Positions 53,593 to 64,000 of a DNA stretch of 64,000 nucleotides are shown here, piece by piece (position 1 is the stretch's first letter; each line of letters starts with the position of its first letter). A program made the position numbers and the translations under genes. The stretch lies in assembly GCA_030295235.1 (NCBI GenBank), contig AP026150.1, positions 124,001-188,000 of the forward strand, read 5' to 3'. The notes under the pieces were generated by a model. The model was given only the letters and a program-made list of their open reading frames with translations, was not told the DNA's origin and ran no database searches. The stretch comes from Fistulifera solaris (lineage: Eukaryota; Bacillariophyta; Bacillariophyceae; Naviculales; Stauroneidaceae).

Positions 53593-54203
53593 ATTGCCTG
53601 TATGTGTATTGCGTGTTTCTATATGATTCTTCTCTTTTCGGGTGTTTGTCTTTTACTGGAAGATCATGAACAAGCAAAGCAAGCAAGCAACACGAGAGAG
53701 ATTAGCTATCAAGGGCGGATGGAATTTCATTATTATTATTATTTGGTTGTTGCGCCGTATGGGGGCGCGGCCGTTTCCGTTGAAGGCTGGAAAAGTCAGG
53801 ATTCAAACGTATGAAGAACATCTCTCTAGAGAGCAGAGAGTTGATTTTTGTTTAAGAAAGATGAAGGATGCCGTTCCATTCCAAGCAACGGAAAGAAGCA
53901 TTATGGAATTGCAGGACCGGGAGAAAGGACAGAAAGAGCTACTTTTTTCACTCAAACGCAAAGTGTATCAGGATTGTGACAAGTGACAACTGATGATTCT
54001 TCTTCCGAACTCCGGACTGAACCATACCAGGTACTGCTTCCTGTTTCACGCACGACTGATGGCTGATGGGTCTTCTCCGCCCACGTGCCGAAAATGGCAT
54101 AGAACGACCGTTGCGACCATGAGGATGCTGTAAACGACAATTCTTCCCTCCATTTCATTTCATTTATTTTATTTTATTTTATTTTATTTACACACTACAC
54201 ACA
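53593..54203. other. intergenic region with an ATTTT repeat
   Basis: Region between the divergent TPR and cyclophilin genes. Several units of ATTTT lie at about 54151-54190, just before the cyclophilin ATG. A frame at 53642-53986 shows no recognisable domain. Confidence 0.5.
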
Positions 54204-54995
54204 ATGCAACGAATAAATTGCTGGACAATTACATTGTTGTTTTCGTGGCTTTCCTGGTTCAGTTTCGCGCGAGACGTTCCTATGAAAAAAGCCATGCCTC
54301 CCCAAATGGACCCCATTCCGTACGTTTCGTTTGTAGAGTAGTCAACACCTGCACCTTTTGTCGTTGCTCACCCAGTCTTTGTTTTTCTTTTGTTTTGCTT
54401 TTGTTTGGTTTGGTTTTCATCCATTAGAACACTCCCAGAAATTACACATCGTATTTATTTTCAAATTTCCATTGACGGACAACCACCACAAAAAGTCGTT
54501 TTTGGCTTGTTTGGAACCATTGCCCCGAAAACGGTCGAGAATTTTGTAACCTTATCGACGTGTCGCATCAAAGAACCGGGACCATTGACGGGAAAATCGT
54601 TGTGTTATCGTCATACCGTCTTTCATCGCATTATACCACATTTTGTCTTACAGGGAGGAGATTTCTCGCACGGTGACGGAACCGGTGGAGAATCGATTTA
54701 TGGAGGACGGTTTGCCGATGAAACGTTCGCCGTCAAATTCAATCGTCCGTACCTTCTCGCCATGTCCAATGCTGGACGTAACAGCAATGGCTCACAATTT
54801 TTTATTACTGTCGTCAAAGCCCAATGGCTTGATCAGAAGCATGTTGTGTTTGGGACGGTATTAGAAGGACGAGCGTTCATTGATGAATTGGAAGGATGGG
54901 GAACCTATGGTGGAATGACCCAAGGGAAAATTGAAATTGTGGATTGTGGGGAAGAACCATTGCAACCTGAAGACAAGGAACCTCATTACGGCTAG
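54204..54995 (+). CDS. cyclophilin-type peptidyl-prolyl isomerase, secretory pathway
   Basis: Exon 1 (54204-54319) codes the signal peptide 'MQRINCWTITLLFSWLSWFS'. The 108-nt intron 54320-54427 joins 'MDPIP' to 'TLPEITHRIYFQISIDGQPP'. The catalytic Arg is in 'VFHRIIPHFVLQGGDFSHGD' and the structural motif is 'GTGGESIYGGRFADE'. 'GSQFFITVVKAQWLDQKHVV' carries the Trp and His of the cyclosporin site. The usual Phe-Met-x-Gln is Phe-Val-Leu-Gln here. Length is 227 residues. No HDEL-type signal is seen at the end ('DKEPHYG'), so it may be secreted or lumenal. It catalyses proline cis/trans isomerisation. Confidence 0.88.
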
Positions 54996-55199
54996 AGAAG
55001 ATGGATGGATGGAAGGAAGGGTTGCTACAAAACCTACCCAACGGAGAAACAAATCCTTCTCCTGCAAAAGAAGCCGCATTCAACAGGTACGCCTACAACT
55101 CATAGTAACACAAACAACGTTTCACTGTTTTCTGTTTTTATACTTTTTTTTAATCCACCAAATTACTTTTTGCGTTTTGATTTTCGTTTGTATTATTTC

Positions 55200-56926
55200 T
55201 TAAATCAAATCGGCCACGTCCATGGGCATTTCGGTAATTTCCGTATTGTAGAATTGTTCAATATCACGCAAATAGCGGACATCATCTTCGGCCAAAAAGT
55301 TAATGGCCACACCCTTACGACCAAAACGACCCGAACGACCAATGCGGTGAATGTAATTTTCACGATTCGTGGGCAAGTCAAAGTTGATGACCAAAGACAC
55401 TTGCTGCACATCAATACCACGAGCCAACAAATCCGTCGTGATCAAAACACGCGAAGAACCGGTACGGAATTCTCGCATGATAATGTCACGCTCACGCTGG
55501 TCCATGTCTCCGTGCATACACGAGACGGTGAAATCGCGCTTCTGCATCTCTTCTTGCAACCAGTCGACCTTGCGTCGGGTGTTGCAGTAAATAATGGCTT
55601 GCGTAATCGTCAGCGTCTCGTACAAATCACACAAGGTATCCAACTTCCACTCTTCCTTGTCTACGGCAATGTAGAACTGCTTGATACCTTCGAGAGTCAA
55701 CTCATCCTTCTTGACCAAGATACGGACAGGTTCACGCATGAATCGCTCCGTCACTTCCAAGACATCCAACGGCATGGTCGCCGAAAAGAGACACACTTGC
55801 ACCGATTCGGGCAAGAACTTGAAGATGTCATAAATTTGATCTTTAAAACCACGGGACAGCATCTCATCGGCCTCGTCCAAAAGAACTGCTTAATGTGGTC
55901 GAGACGGAGGGCCCGACGGTTGATCATGTCGTACACACGTCCGGGAGTGCCCACCACCACATGCACACCAGCTTGCAGGGTGCGAATGTCATCGCGGACG
56001 GCGGTTCCACCGACACAGGCGTGCACGGCAATGTCCATGTAATCCCCCAAGGCCAAAACGACCTTTTGAATTTGCTGTGCCAATTCACGGGTGGGGGCCA
56101 AAATGAGTGCTTGACATTCCTTGACTTTTGGGTCGACTTTGGCAAGAGTGCCGATCGCGAACGTGGCTGTTTTACCCTGCGGGGAAAAACGAGAAAACGA
56201 GTTGTTGTGAGTCAAACGAGTATCGGGATGCACTGACACATCTACCGGTAACCTAACAACAAGCGAATGAATCATCATCAAGTTGGATAGGTCCGTTTTC
56301 GAGTTTTTTTTTGTAGTTGTTATCAGACACATCGAGGGTAACTCTTTTCAGACTCGAAAGATGGTGTATAACAGAATTCATCATCCCTATTATTATACAG
56401 TAATAATAACAAACAATAAAGCACGTACCGTTCCCGACTGCGCCTGCGCAATCAAATCCCGTCCCAACATAGTGGGCTTGATCGCTCGTTGCTGAATCGC
56501 CGAAGGCTTCTCGAAACCGTAGGAATAAATTCCGCGCAACAATTCTTCCGGAATCTCCATGGCATCAAACGTTTCAATGGCTTCATCCCAATTCGAATCG
56601 AAATCGGCATCCGTCAATCCGCCGGGAGGAGCGGCCGCGGCTTCGCCCCCTTCATTTACTGGTTCATCTCTTTATTATATGATATAGATCAGAAAATCAA
56701 ATGTGAAAAAGGTAAAACACATGAGCCCTTTGCAATGAAAAGAGAGAAAGGCGCGAGAAAAATGAAATCCCAAGGCTTTAGGTTCCCGACGATATACTCT
56801 ACGTCCTCTCAGAGCCCTTTCACCACCATACGTCCGCCTGGTCCCGTTAACACTTTTACGACGCAAAAACAACTTGTGTTTTGTTGATGAAACAAGAAGA
56901 AAAACGTACCTTGGATCTTCGCTCAT
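55200..56926 (-). CDS. EIF4A: eukaryotic initiation factor 4A, DEAD-box RNA helicase
   Basis: Three exons: 56926-56910 ('MSEDP'), 56669-56429 and 56176-55200, with introns 56670-56909 (240 nt) and 56177-56428 (252 nt). All motifs are present: the Q motif '[15 protein letters not shown]', motif I 'AQSGTGKTA' built across intron 2, 'PTRELAQQ', 'TPGRVYDMI', 'DEADEML', 'FSATMP', '[17 protein letters not shown]' and '[13 protein letters not shown]'. With one base restored in the four-base run at 55879-55882, the protein has 411 residues, the family's usual length. In the given sequence the frame is broken at that run, which is hard to reconcile with an essential gene. It unwinds mRNA 5' leaders during translation initiation. 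Confidence 0.93.
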
Positions 56927-57334
56927 GGTGCAATGCACACTTGTGAGAGAGAAAGAGAGAGAGCCGAGCGAACGATGCGTAATACTTGTAGTAATAAGCG
57001 TGGTGGTGAGGTGCAATAACGGAGGACGGTCAGACAGCGCATGCGTGTCGAAACAGTACACCGACTCCAAGAGTCCTTGGAAACGGATGGTCCTGCTTGG
57101 TTTGGCGCGCTTTTTTTTGTTTCGTGGGCGGAGGAGATTATTTTGTGAAGTGTCTTGTTGTCGGACGCCGGACAAACCACACCATCGCGACATGAAATGT
57201 ATGTAGGCCGACCAATTTCGAAATTCGAAGCATTATCACTGATATATCGCTTGGATGATAATACATCACTTCCATGAAACTTAAGAGAAAAAGAATACTG
57301 CATAGCATAGATTGAGTAATACTTTTTGCATCGA
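56927..57334. other. divergent promoter region between eIF4A and the coiled-coil gene
   Basis: About 400 bp with a GA-rich run near 56945-56965 (5' leader of eIF4A). No gene seen. Confidence 0.45.
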
Positions 57335-57371
57335 ATGAGTAACGCAATAGATTCCGTACGCGAAACGAACG

Positions 57372-57403
<32 letters not shown>

Positions 57404-57637
57404 CGTGACGAAGAAGCCCGACTGCAGGCCGAACTCGAAATCGTCACAAAAATGAGACAAGCTTTCACGGCAGCCTTGCAAATGTTGGAAGCGGCACGAG
57501 ATGATTTGATCGAAATGGGATGGCGGATGGATCGTTTGCAACAGGCCAGTGTGCAGTGTCGGATGGCGTGGCAACAACAAACCACAACAAAGAAGCCGAA
57601 GAACGAAAAGCGTCACGATTTCGTGGGTCCACCTTAA
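57335..57637 (+). CDS. small coiled-coil protein, possibly DASH-complex Duo1-like
   Basis: A 100-residue protein starting 'MSNAIDSVRETNE', then a run of ten Ser and a long helix: 'RDEEARLQAELEIVTKMRQA', 'FTAALQMLEAARDDLIEM' and 'DRLQQASVQCRMAWQQQ'. The end is basic. The helix pattern and length resemble Duo1, a kinetochore DASH subunit ('LxxELExLxxIxxxIxxxxE'), but only faintly. Any small coiled coil could fit. Its 3' end lies 15 bp from the convergent VTT gene. Confidence 0.45.
57373..57402. repeat. ATC triplet microsatellite (encodes Ser run)
   Basis: Ten ATC units, read on the plus strand as TCA serine codons in the coiled-coil gene. Confidence 0.8.
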
Positions 57638-57652
57638 TAAATGTTGACACTA

Positions 57653-59193
57653 TCATCTAGTATTACTACGGCTGGGCTCCTCTTCCAAGACACGTATTCG
57701 TTCCTGAGCGCGATGACGAATGGATTCCAATCGAGTCTGCCATGCCCGAATGCGAGACGAAGTTTGCCGTGACAAATCTTCCGTTTCATTGTACCGAGGA
57801 TCCGAATATTTCAGATAGGATTGCAACAAAATGGGACTCAATACGAGTCCATCACAAAACGATTCGGTAAAATCTAATCCTCGGTTCGTGTACAATTGTT
57901 CCGGACTATCGGGTCGCAGAGCCGGATTACGATAAGGAGGTATGTCTTCGGCGTTGGTGTAATTCCACACTTTGGCTTGATATTCGGAAACGACGGTCAA
58001 GCGGACTCGTTCATCGGCTTCTTGGAGTGCCACTTGGAACCCAATGATCCATTCCGGTAGTTTCCATCCCAAGATTTCACGTTTGATACCATCATTTTTG
58101 TCAGTGGGTGTCTTTTTCTTTTCTTCTTCAACTTCTTGCAGAACTGCATCCCATGTCTCGGAAGCCAATTGCGAAGCAAACACCCCAATCAAGACACTGA
58201 CCCCCAATGCGACCAACAACAACGTATCTTGCATTCCACCCGTATCTTGTTGGATGGAACCATCGACGATACTTTTCCCAAAATATCCCAAATAACTATC
58301 TAACAAATACGGTTTGAGACTGCCCAAAAGATTCCTCCACAAAAGGGTCCCCATCCCACATTGGTGACACCATAGACGTAATTGTAAAGTCCCAACGGAA
58401 TCGGCAATACCGGTGCCAATCGCAACGTCAATATAGCTTTGAGTCCATCTTTGGCGACGACTTTTTCAATCCCTCGCAAGGAAGGATATTCGTCGAGTAC
58501 TTGCAATGCTTTTTTGACGTATGGGGGTATCCATTTTGGCCAAACCAAAGGCGACAGACGATCCCACCGTTGCGGCGGCCGCCGAAAGGACCGCCCCCTG
58601 TAAAACACCACCAAACAAAATTCCCGACGACAAGGCTAGAACAATTCCGCCTGCATCCAAGCACAAGCATTTGACGGCCGTCCAGGCGGCCGTAAACAAG
58701 AGTAATTTCGTGATAGGATTCATGGTTTCTGCGGTCTGGAGAATGGATTCCAATTGTTGTTGCAGTTCCGGACTGTCTGTCATGAAATCCAATCCCACCG
58801 CCGACACCAGTGCCGCCCGTCCACCCACACGTAATGCCACGGCTCCAGCGGCAATGACAAAAGCTGTCAACGTCAATGCCGTCTTATTGATGTCTTCTCC
58901 TTTGGAGGAGGCGTCCAATAAGAAATTGCCATTGGCATCACGCGGCAACGACGCTATTCGTGATTCCCTTAGAGTCTCGGCTGATTTCAAGACGGCCCGA
59001 ATTTGTTTTCGTCGTGCGGTCAAAATTTGCAACCGTGCTGTTTCTTCTTCTTCTTCATCATGGGGGTTTGATGTAACACAACACGAGTCGTCGTCCGAAG
59101 GGGTGCCAGGCAGAAAGATCGCGTGGAAAACGCCGATGCTTGTTTAGTAAAACACGCCAATATAATACTGCAAATGGCTATTATGGACTTCAT
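57653..59193 (-). CDS. plastid VTT-domain (TVP38/TMEM64, DedA-like) membrane protein
   Basis: The start at 59193 gives 'MKSIIAICSIILACFTKQAS' with cleavage 'ASA|FSTRSF', a clear ASAF plastid signal. The VTT core reads 'LDAGGIVLALSSGILFGGVL', 'AAATVGSSVAFGLA', 'LTLRLAPVLPIPLGLYNYVY' and then 'GGIF' followed by 'GSLKPYLLDSYLG'. The first and third are the family signatures ('F.R..P..P....NY..G'). The frame moves several times: at 59062-59066 (C run on the minus strand), 58523-58527 with 58510-58515, and 58326-58329. Restoring four bases makes the length exactly divisible by three, 514 residues. The family acts in lipid scrambling and membrane traffic; an envelope or thylakoid role is inferred. 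Confidence 0.75.
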
Positions 59194-59517
59194 TGCTAAT
59201 TGTTTGTAGGTATAACAAATATTTTGAGCTCCTTCTTTGTAAGGAATGCTTTTCGTTTCTACATCAAATAGCACATCCTCGTTGCGCATCAAAAGGAATG
59301 AAAGTAGCTCTCCTTCTGTCGCACCAGTTTCATTCGATACAATCCAGGAATACCGGTGCGTGTCCATCCCCTTGCACCTACGTCATTCATCGGTCGGGCG
59401 CGTTTTGTTGTAAAAAAAACAAACGACGATGAAGTCAAAAAAAAGATCGTCGAGCCGCTCTTAATTTCATTTCTTTGCTTCATTCTTTTACCCTTCTTTC
59501 ACAAAAATAACAACATC

Positions 59518-60177
59518 ATGAAATTCATTGTCTACTTCTTCGTCACGACGGCTTCCGCCTTTACCCCTTCCATTCCCTCTCGTCCTTTGACGCGGTTGTA
59601 TTTAAAAGGCGCCGACATGAGTGGCAATTCGTGGAAACCCGACAGTGAAAAGATGGGTTCGACAGATACTGGTGATTATTTTCCTGAAGGTTACAATCCC
59701 GATATTGCCTTTACGGATGGTTGGCAAGGCAGTCAAGCGTCGTTGGCGGGCAACAACAAACGCAGTGGACCGGCGATTCCTGGATTGGAAAATTTAGGCG
59801 CCGATGCCACCATGTATGGTGGGATTACACAAGCTTCAGAAATCCCACCCGGCATGGATTTTACACCACCATCTATTCCGGATGGTGTCTTTGAAATGAA
59901 CGTCCAAGCCGTTGCCGGAACGGCCAAGGAATTGTCCGTGAATCCAGTCTGTATGGGATTTGAAGATTATTATGCGGCCTTTAGTCCAGGATCGCATCCT
60001 TCCTTTTCGGTATCACCTGCGGTAGGACGCATGGATCGTCGGGGTGGTGCACCCACTGTTTTGAAAATTCTTTGTGCACCACAAGGACAAACGGGTTTGT
60101 TGGAAGGTAATCTCGTCATTAATTTACCCGATGATGGCACCAAAATCTATTATCAAGTCAAAGCGAATGCCGTGTAA
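59518..60177 (+). CDS. plastid-targeted protein of unknown function
   Basis: A 219-residue protein. The short signal 'MKFIVYFFVTTASA' meets 'FTPSIPSRPLTRLYLKGADM', an exact ASAF-type plastid site. The mature part has Gly/Asn-rich segments ('WQGSQASLAGNNKRSGPAIP') and an all-beta looking end: 'DGVFEMNVQAVAGTAKELSV', 'PTVLKILCAPQG' and 'GNLVINLPDDGTKIYYQVKA'. No membrane segment and only two Cys in the mature part. Likely stromal or lumenal. The frame is open upstream to 59356, but the ATG at 59518 fits the signal. I do not recognise the family. Confidence 0.65.
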   Translation: MKFIVYFFVTTASAFTPSIPSRPLTRLYLKGADMSGNSWKPDSEKMGSTDTGDYFPEGYNPDIAFTDGWQGSQASLAGNNKRSGPAIPGLENLGADATMYGGITQASEIPPGMDFTPPSIPDGVFEMNVQAVAGTAKELSVNPVCMGFEDYYAAFSPGSHPSFSVSPAVGRMDRRGGAPTVLKILCAPQGQTGLLEGNLVINLPDDGTKIYYQVKANAV

Positions 60178-60396
60178 TCCGATTTTATTTGCCAAAAGGA
60201 AAACCTAGAAACGCTTATCATCCGAGAGACCCAGGAACACACGATATTCGTATCGGATGGAATGGAATGGAATGGAGTAGGTCCTTCAGAATGAATATCC
60301 AAAGAAATTCCGTAGAATTATTATTTATATTTAGGTGATTATATTTCTATAGTTCGTCTGAATGTTGATGCAATGCCCTTTTGGTGTTTATTCTTC

Positions 60397-62144
60397 TTAG
60401 ACCGTCATGGTGGGGATTTCGTCATAACCACCACGACGATGACGACTCCTCGTCACACACTGATAGATGGCCATGACTACAACACCCAACAAGAAACCTG
60501 CCACACCGACCGTTGTGTCCATACTGCTACTATTGAAAGTAGTAGTACTAGTACAGGAAGGACACGTGGGGCAAGGGAGGGTGGGCATGGCGGTGATGGG
60601 AGCTCGTGTTGGAACTGCCGTAGGAGCCGGAGGAATCCAGTAAGTACAATCTTGAATACTGGCATTCCACCATCCATTCCCACAATCGGGAGGTGGACCG
60701 GGTGTCGGTGCCAAAGTGTCATCTCCCAAGATGAAATCCGCGATCGGTGGATTGAGACAAGCCAACAATGGGTCCATGTGGTCACGAAGATTCGGCATCA
60801 AACCGGCGGCGGCAACATCACGGAAGGACAACAATTTGGCCCACGAATCCAAGACCCCGATCGTGTTGTCATCATCAGTATACAATTTCCAAGCCGCAAA
60901 CGACCAACCGAGACCTTTTTCATACGAAAACAGTTGGCGCGCCACAAAGGATTGACGATGACGGTACCACCAATCGGAATGAATCGTTTCTTCAAAACGA
61001 TCGCATTGTCCATAATCCACAAATTTCGATGTAGTATCCCGCAAGACACAATTGTCGACTGCGGCATCAAATCCACTCGACACCAAGACGGGGATACCTT
61101 GAAAGCAGGTCGCATATTCCAAAGGAGATCGTCCCAAACACGCCATGGATTCATGATAAAACAATTTCATACGATCATCGACACTGGTCGATGAAGCAAT
61201 GTCCGCTACGGTACTGGTATGATCCATTGATAAGGCACCAAACACGTACGAATCATTGGCAGGAAACAATTCTTTCATATGCTGAATGGTACTTAAATTG
61301 ATAGGAACATAGAGGGGAAGTGTTGAGTCGACGGCACGCGCGGCGTGGAACGATTGCACCGAAGGCAACATCAGCGACATGTCGTGTTGAACACAAAACT
61401 GCGCCGCCGCGGTCACCGCATCATCGTTGTCGTTTCCTTCCAATACCAAAATTGCTTGTAACTGTGCATCATCGGCCATTTGCCGAATCTTGGATAACAA
61501 ATCCAGTAATTCATCATCTGTCTGGGAGTTATTGTCATCGTTAAGAAATGCCGTGAGGGGGGAATGGAATTTGTACGGTATTCAATCCGTGTTGGTGCAT
61601 GTCATGAAAATCTTGGGCGGTATAAAAGTGATGTTGTTGTTTCGGCGTCAATGGTGTTCCACCGGTCGCCCACAGAGCTTCTGTAAAGAGTCCAGCAAGT
61701 GTCACACTCCGAACCGTTGTCGTCGATGGCTTTGTTGTCTGGCACTGCAATTGCGCCAAGCCACCCAATTCACAAGCAAAGGGATCCGCTTCATGATTGG
61801 GTGTTGACTGATACACCGCTTCGATCATAAGATTCAAAACATTCACCGTTTCCTGTGCCGTCAAATTCCCTCCTTGATATTGTGTTTGAATGGCATTCGC
61901 ATCGGGCAACCATACGACATCACCACCACCACTTTCCGGGGCAAACTGCGGCGGCAAGGCCGTACATCCCCACGTATGATTTTTGTAAGACAAAGGCACC
62001 CCGATTGCGTCCACACAAGGTGGCAAAGAAACTGAGACCCATGTCGTGCAATTGCGGTAACGTGTCGGCATTCACGACGGTCGGATCCAAACGACAAGAA
62101 GTCGTCGTCGTCCGATGATGGTCTATAGAATGAAAGTGTTTCAT
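60397..62144 (-). CDS. GH5-like (exo-beta-1,3-glucanase-related) type I membrane protein
   Basis: 'HHFYTAQDFHDMHQHGLNTV' followed by 'QIPFPP' matches the 'xDFxxIxxxGxNxVRIP' strand of GH5 exo-beta-glucanases. 'DDELLDLLSKIRQMADDAQL' and 'QAILVLEGNDND' follow as the next barrel units. The C-terminal part has a Pro/Thr stalk with 'PCPTCPSCTS', one membrane helix ('VGVAGFLLGVVVMAIYQCVT') and a short basic tail. It would sit at the cell surface, perhaps acting on chrysolaminarin-type glucan. A frame shift lies in the six-base run at 61557-61562 (one base long or two short), and another is probable near 62050-62075. The N-terminus is uncertain; 62144 is the likeliest ATG, but no signal peptide is visible. 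Confidence 0.6.
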
Positions 62145-62503
62145 CGTTTCACTGCTTCTACACGCGATAGTCAGCAAAATGAAAGGATAGGATGTTTAAT
62201 AATAATAATAATAATATGAGAATGTGTTGTTGATGCAACAGATTCGTTGGTGTGATGAGGGAATCGTTTCATGAAAGGACGAGCGAGACCCATGACAGGA
62301 CGGCGGGAGTCGCGAATAAACAAGAAAGAAAACGAGATACGGAGTACCAGTACTACGGAATAACGATGAACACACGCGAGGACACTTTGATATTTATTAT
62401 ACTCCGGAGTAAACAAAAATGGATCTTCTTTTTCTTCATTCATTCATTCATTCATTTTGACATCTTCTTGCTTCAGAATCATTCAAAGATGATATGAACA
62501 AAA
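62145..62503. other. divergent promoter region with TAA and CATT repeats
   Basis: Holds a short TAA/TAAT run near 62198-62216 and a CATT run near 62436-62456. It separates the GH5-like and 5'-nucleotidase-like genes, which point away from each other. Confidence 0.5.
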
Positions 62504-62777
62504 ATGAATTTCCATTATCAAAGTTTCATTAGTCTTTTTTTCACGCTCGTCGTCGTGTCGGTTTGTGGTCGTCGAAAAACAAATACTACCAGTACCACCA
62601 TTGTTACAAACCTCACGACAATTCACAATCCTAATTATTTATTTGCACAAGATATTACCATCCTGGTGGTGACAGATGTACATTCTTGGGTGGGTGGTCA
62701 TGGACCGAATGAGCCGCATCTCAATATTAATTACGGTCACGTTGTGAGTTTTTATGAACGCCTGTTACAACACGCGC

Positions 62778-62808
<31 letters not shown>

Positions 62809-64000
62809 GAAGGATTTGTTTTTCGTGATGAATGGAGATTGGATTGATGGGACCGGTCTTTCCTTTGATTTGACAGCATTGACACAAATTTTACAACAAA
62901 TGCCGTGGGATGCCATCAATGTTGGGAATCATGAATTGTACCATGCGCCCTTACTCGAATTCATTACACAACCTGGTGGAATGATTGATTGGTTTGGCAA
63001 CAAGTATTTGTCGTCCAATATTGTGCTTACAAAGACACAACAAACATTCGGACAGCGTTACGTCATTTTGCAAGGAAATCACAGTGCCGTGTTGACCTTT
63101 GGTTTCTTGTACAATATGAAAGATCATGTCGATACAGTTCTAGTCCAAGAGATTGAAGCGGTCGTACAAGAAGCTTGGTTTTTGGATGCACTCCACAACA
63201 ACACGTACGATGCCATCTTAGTGTTGGCACATATGCACGTCCAAGATCCTCTCGTGCAAGTTCTATTACAAAACATAAGAGAACAAGTGGGGACAACCAT
63301 GCCAGTGCAATTTATTACTGGACACACACATATTCGCGACTATGCCATTCTCGATGAGTGGAGTGCGTCCTTTGAGGCAGGACGGTATTTGGATACTATC
63401 GGTGTTGTGTCATTTCCCAAAGCAAATCAAAATACGACGACGAAAAATGCCACCCAATTATTTACGCATCATTTTCTGGATGCGAATCACGAGACATTGA
63501 GTGCCGTACTGGACGTCGACAGCATCGATACTCCCAAGGGCGTGGCACTGTCGCAATTCATTGCCACCACACGAGAGGAATTGGGACTCAATCAAGGAAT
63601 GGGTTGTATTAATCAATCCTACTACACAACTTCGGCCCTGGGTGACTCTGCTTCCTTGTGGGGGTTCTTTATCAATGCCGTCGTGCCCAGCGTTCTGCCA
63701 GGAAAACATGCTTTGATGTTGGACAAGGGAGATCTGCGTTATGACTTACTAAAAGGAAACGTGAGACTCGATGATATCATTGCGGTATCACCCTTTAACG
63801 ATACTCTCTATTACTGGAAGGACATTCCGGGAAGTGTGATTTTACAATTGAACGAATCGATGAACGTCCAACATGATACCAGTTTTCTTCCCCTACTGCC
63901 GTCTTATATACTGGCACCTTCCGAGACGATTGTTCCCAGCACACTTTACGAACTCATGACATCCGAATTTGAGATTCCATCGATACGAGAAGCACTCGTG
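62504..64000 (+). CDS. 5'-nucleotidase-like metallophosphoesterase, cut by the window end
   Basis: The open frame runs from ATG 62504 to the window end, 499 codons without a stop. The signal sequence is 'MNFHYQSFISLFFTLVVVSV'. Metal-binding motifs of the calcineurin-like/UshA family are all present: 'VVTDVHSWVGGHG', 'FVMNGDWIDGTG', 'AINVGNHELYH', 'LVLAHMHVQD' and 'FITGHTHIRD'. The C-terminal 5'-nucleotidase domain begins with 'GMGCINQSYYTTSALGDSAS' and 'LWGFFINAV'. Secreted or surface enzyme releasing phosphate from nucleotides is the likely role. A run of Gln (62777-62809) lies after the first metal motif, and several N-glycosylation sites follow. Confidence 0.85.
62777..62809. repeat. CAA triplet microsatellite (encodes Gln run)
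   Basis: Eleven codons, nearly all CAA, forming a poly-Gln loop between the first two metal-binding motifs of the phosphoesterase. Confidence 0.8.

Noticed and set aside
53227-53814. Plus-strand frame with an Arg run
   Set aside because: It is the antisense of the Ser-coding triplet repeat and the N-terminal part of the TPR gene.
1-64000. CRISPR array, bacterial operon or prophage
   Set aside because: No regularly spaced repeats. Introns, plastid signals and eukaryotic families show a nuclear eukaryotic sequence.

Overview
The window looks like a piece of a diatom (ochrophyte) nuclear genome; the species cannot be fixed from the sequence. The signs are intron-poor genes with short GT..AG introns (mostly 65-160 nt), several proteins with a signal peptide followed by an ASAF-like cleavage site (the bipartite plastid targeting signal of diatoms), secreted Cys-rich and LRR surface proteins, a type I membrane GH5-like enzyme, and a Ty1/copia element of the type common in diatoms.

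Layout. 0-3.4 kb: the end of an AFG1-like ATPase gene, a dynactin p24-like gene and a UBZ4 zinc-finger gene. 3.5-10 kb: a broken Ty1/copia element bounded by a 95-bp direct repeat. 10.5-15.2 kb: a TPR-like gene and a large DUF6604-like gene. 15.7-20.3 kb: four tandem paralogs of a small secreted Cys-rich family; a fifth copy lies at 43.3 kb. 21.6-28.1 kb: one giant secreted gene joining DUF1800, a cytochrome b5-like module and DUF1501. 28.2-29.1 kb: a LINE 3' fragment. 29.6-36 kb: an NAD(P)-binding protein, two secreted or membrane proteins of unknown role, a Gag1-like clamp protein and a GT23-like glycosyltransferase. 36-47 kb: plastid thioredoxin, an SDR, a lactonase-like propeller, two further plastid-targeted proteins, a bestrophin and small secreted proteins. 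47.5-50 kb: an LRR membrane protein with a calcium-binding Asp-rich tail. 50.2-51.4 kb: a pogo-like DNA transposon with perfect 24-bp terminal inverted repeats. 51.7-64 kb: a twin CX9C protein, a TPR protein, an ER cyclophilin, eIF4A, a small coiled-coil protein, a plastid VTT/TVP38 protein, another plastid protein, the GH5-like enzyme and a 5'-nucleotidase-like phosphoesterase cut by the window end.

One property cuts across the window. Many obviously functional host genes, eIF4A included, are interrupted by a shift of one base, mostly one base short in a homopolymer run. This looks like uncorrected sequencing error rather than gene decay, so gene models here must be read through these sites. 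The main biological novelties are the DUF1800/b5/DUF1501 fusion, the Cys-rich family and the inverted-repeat transposon.
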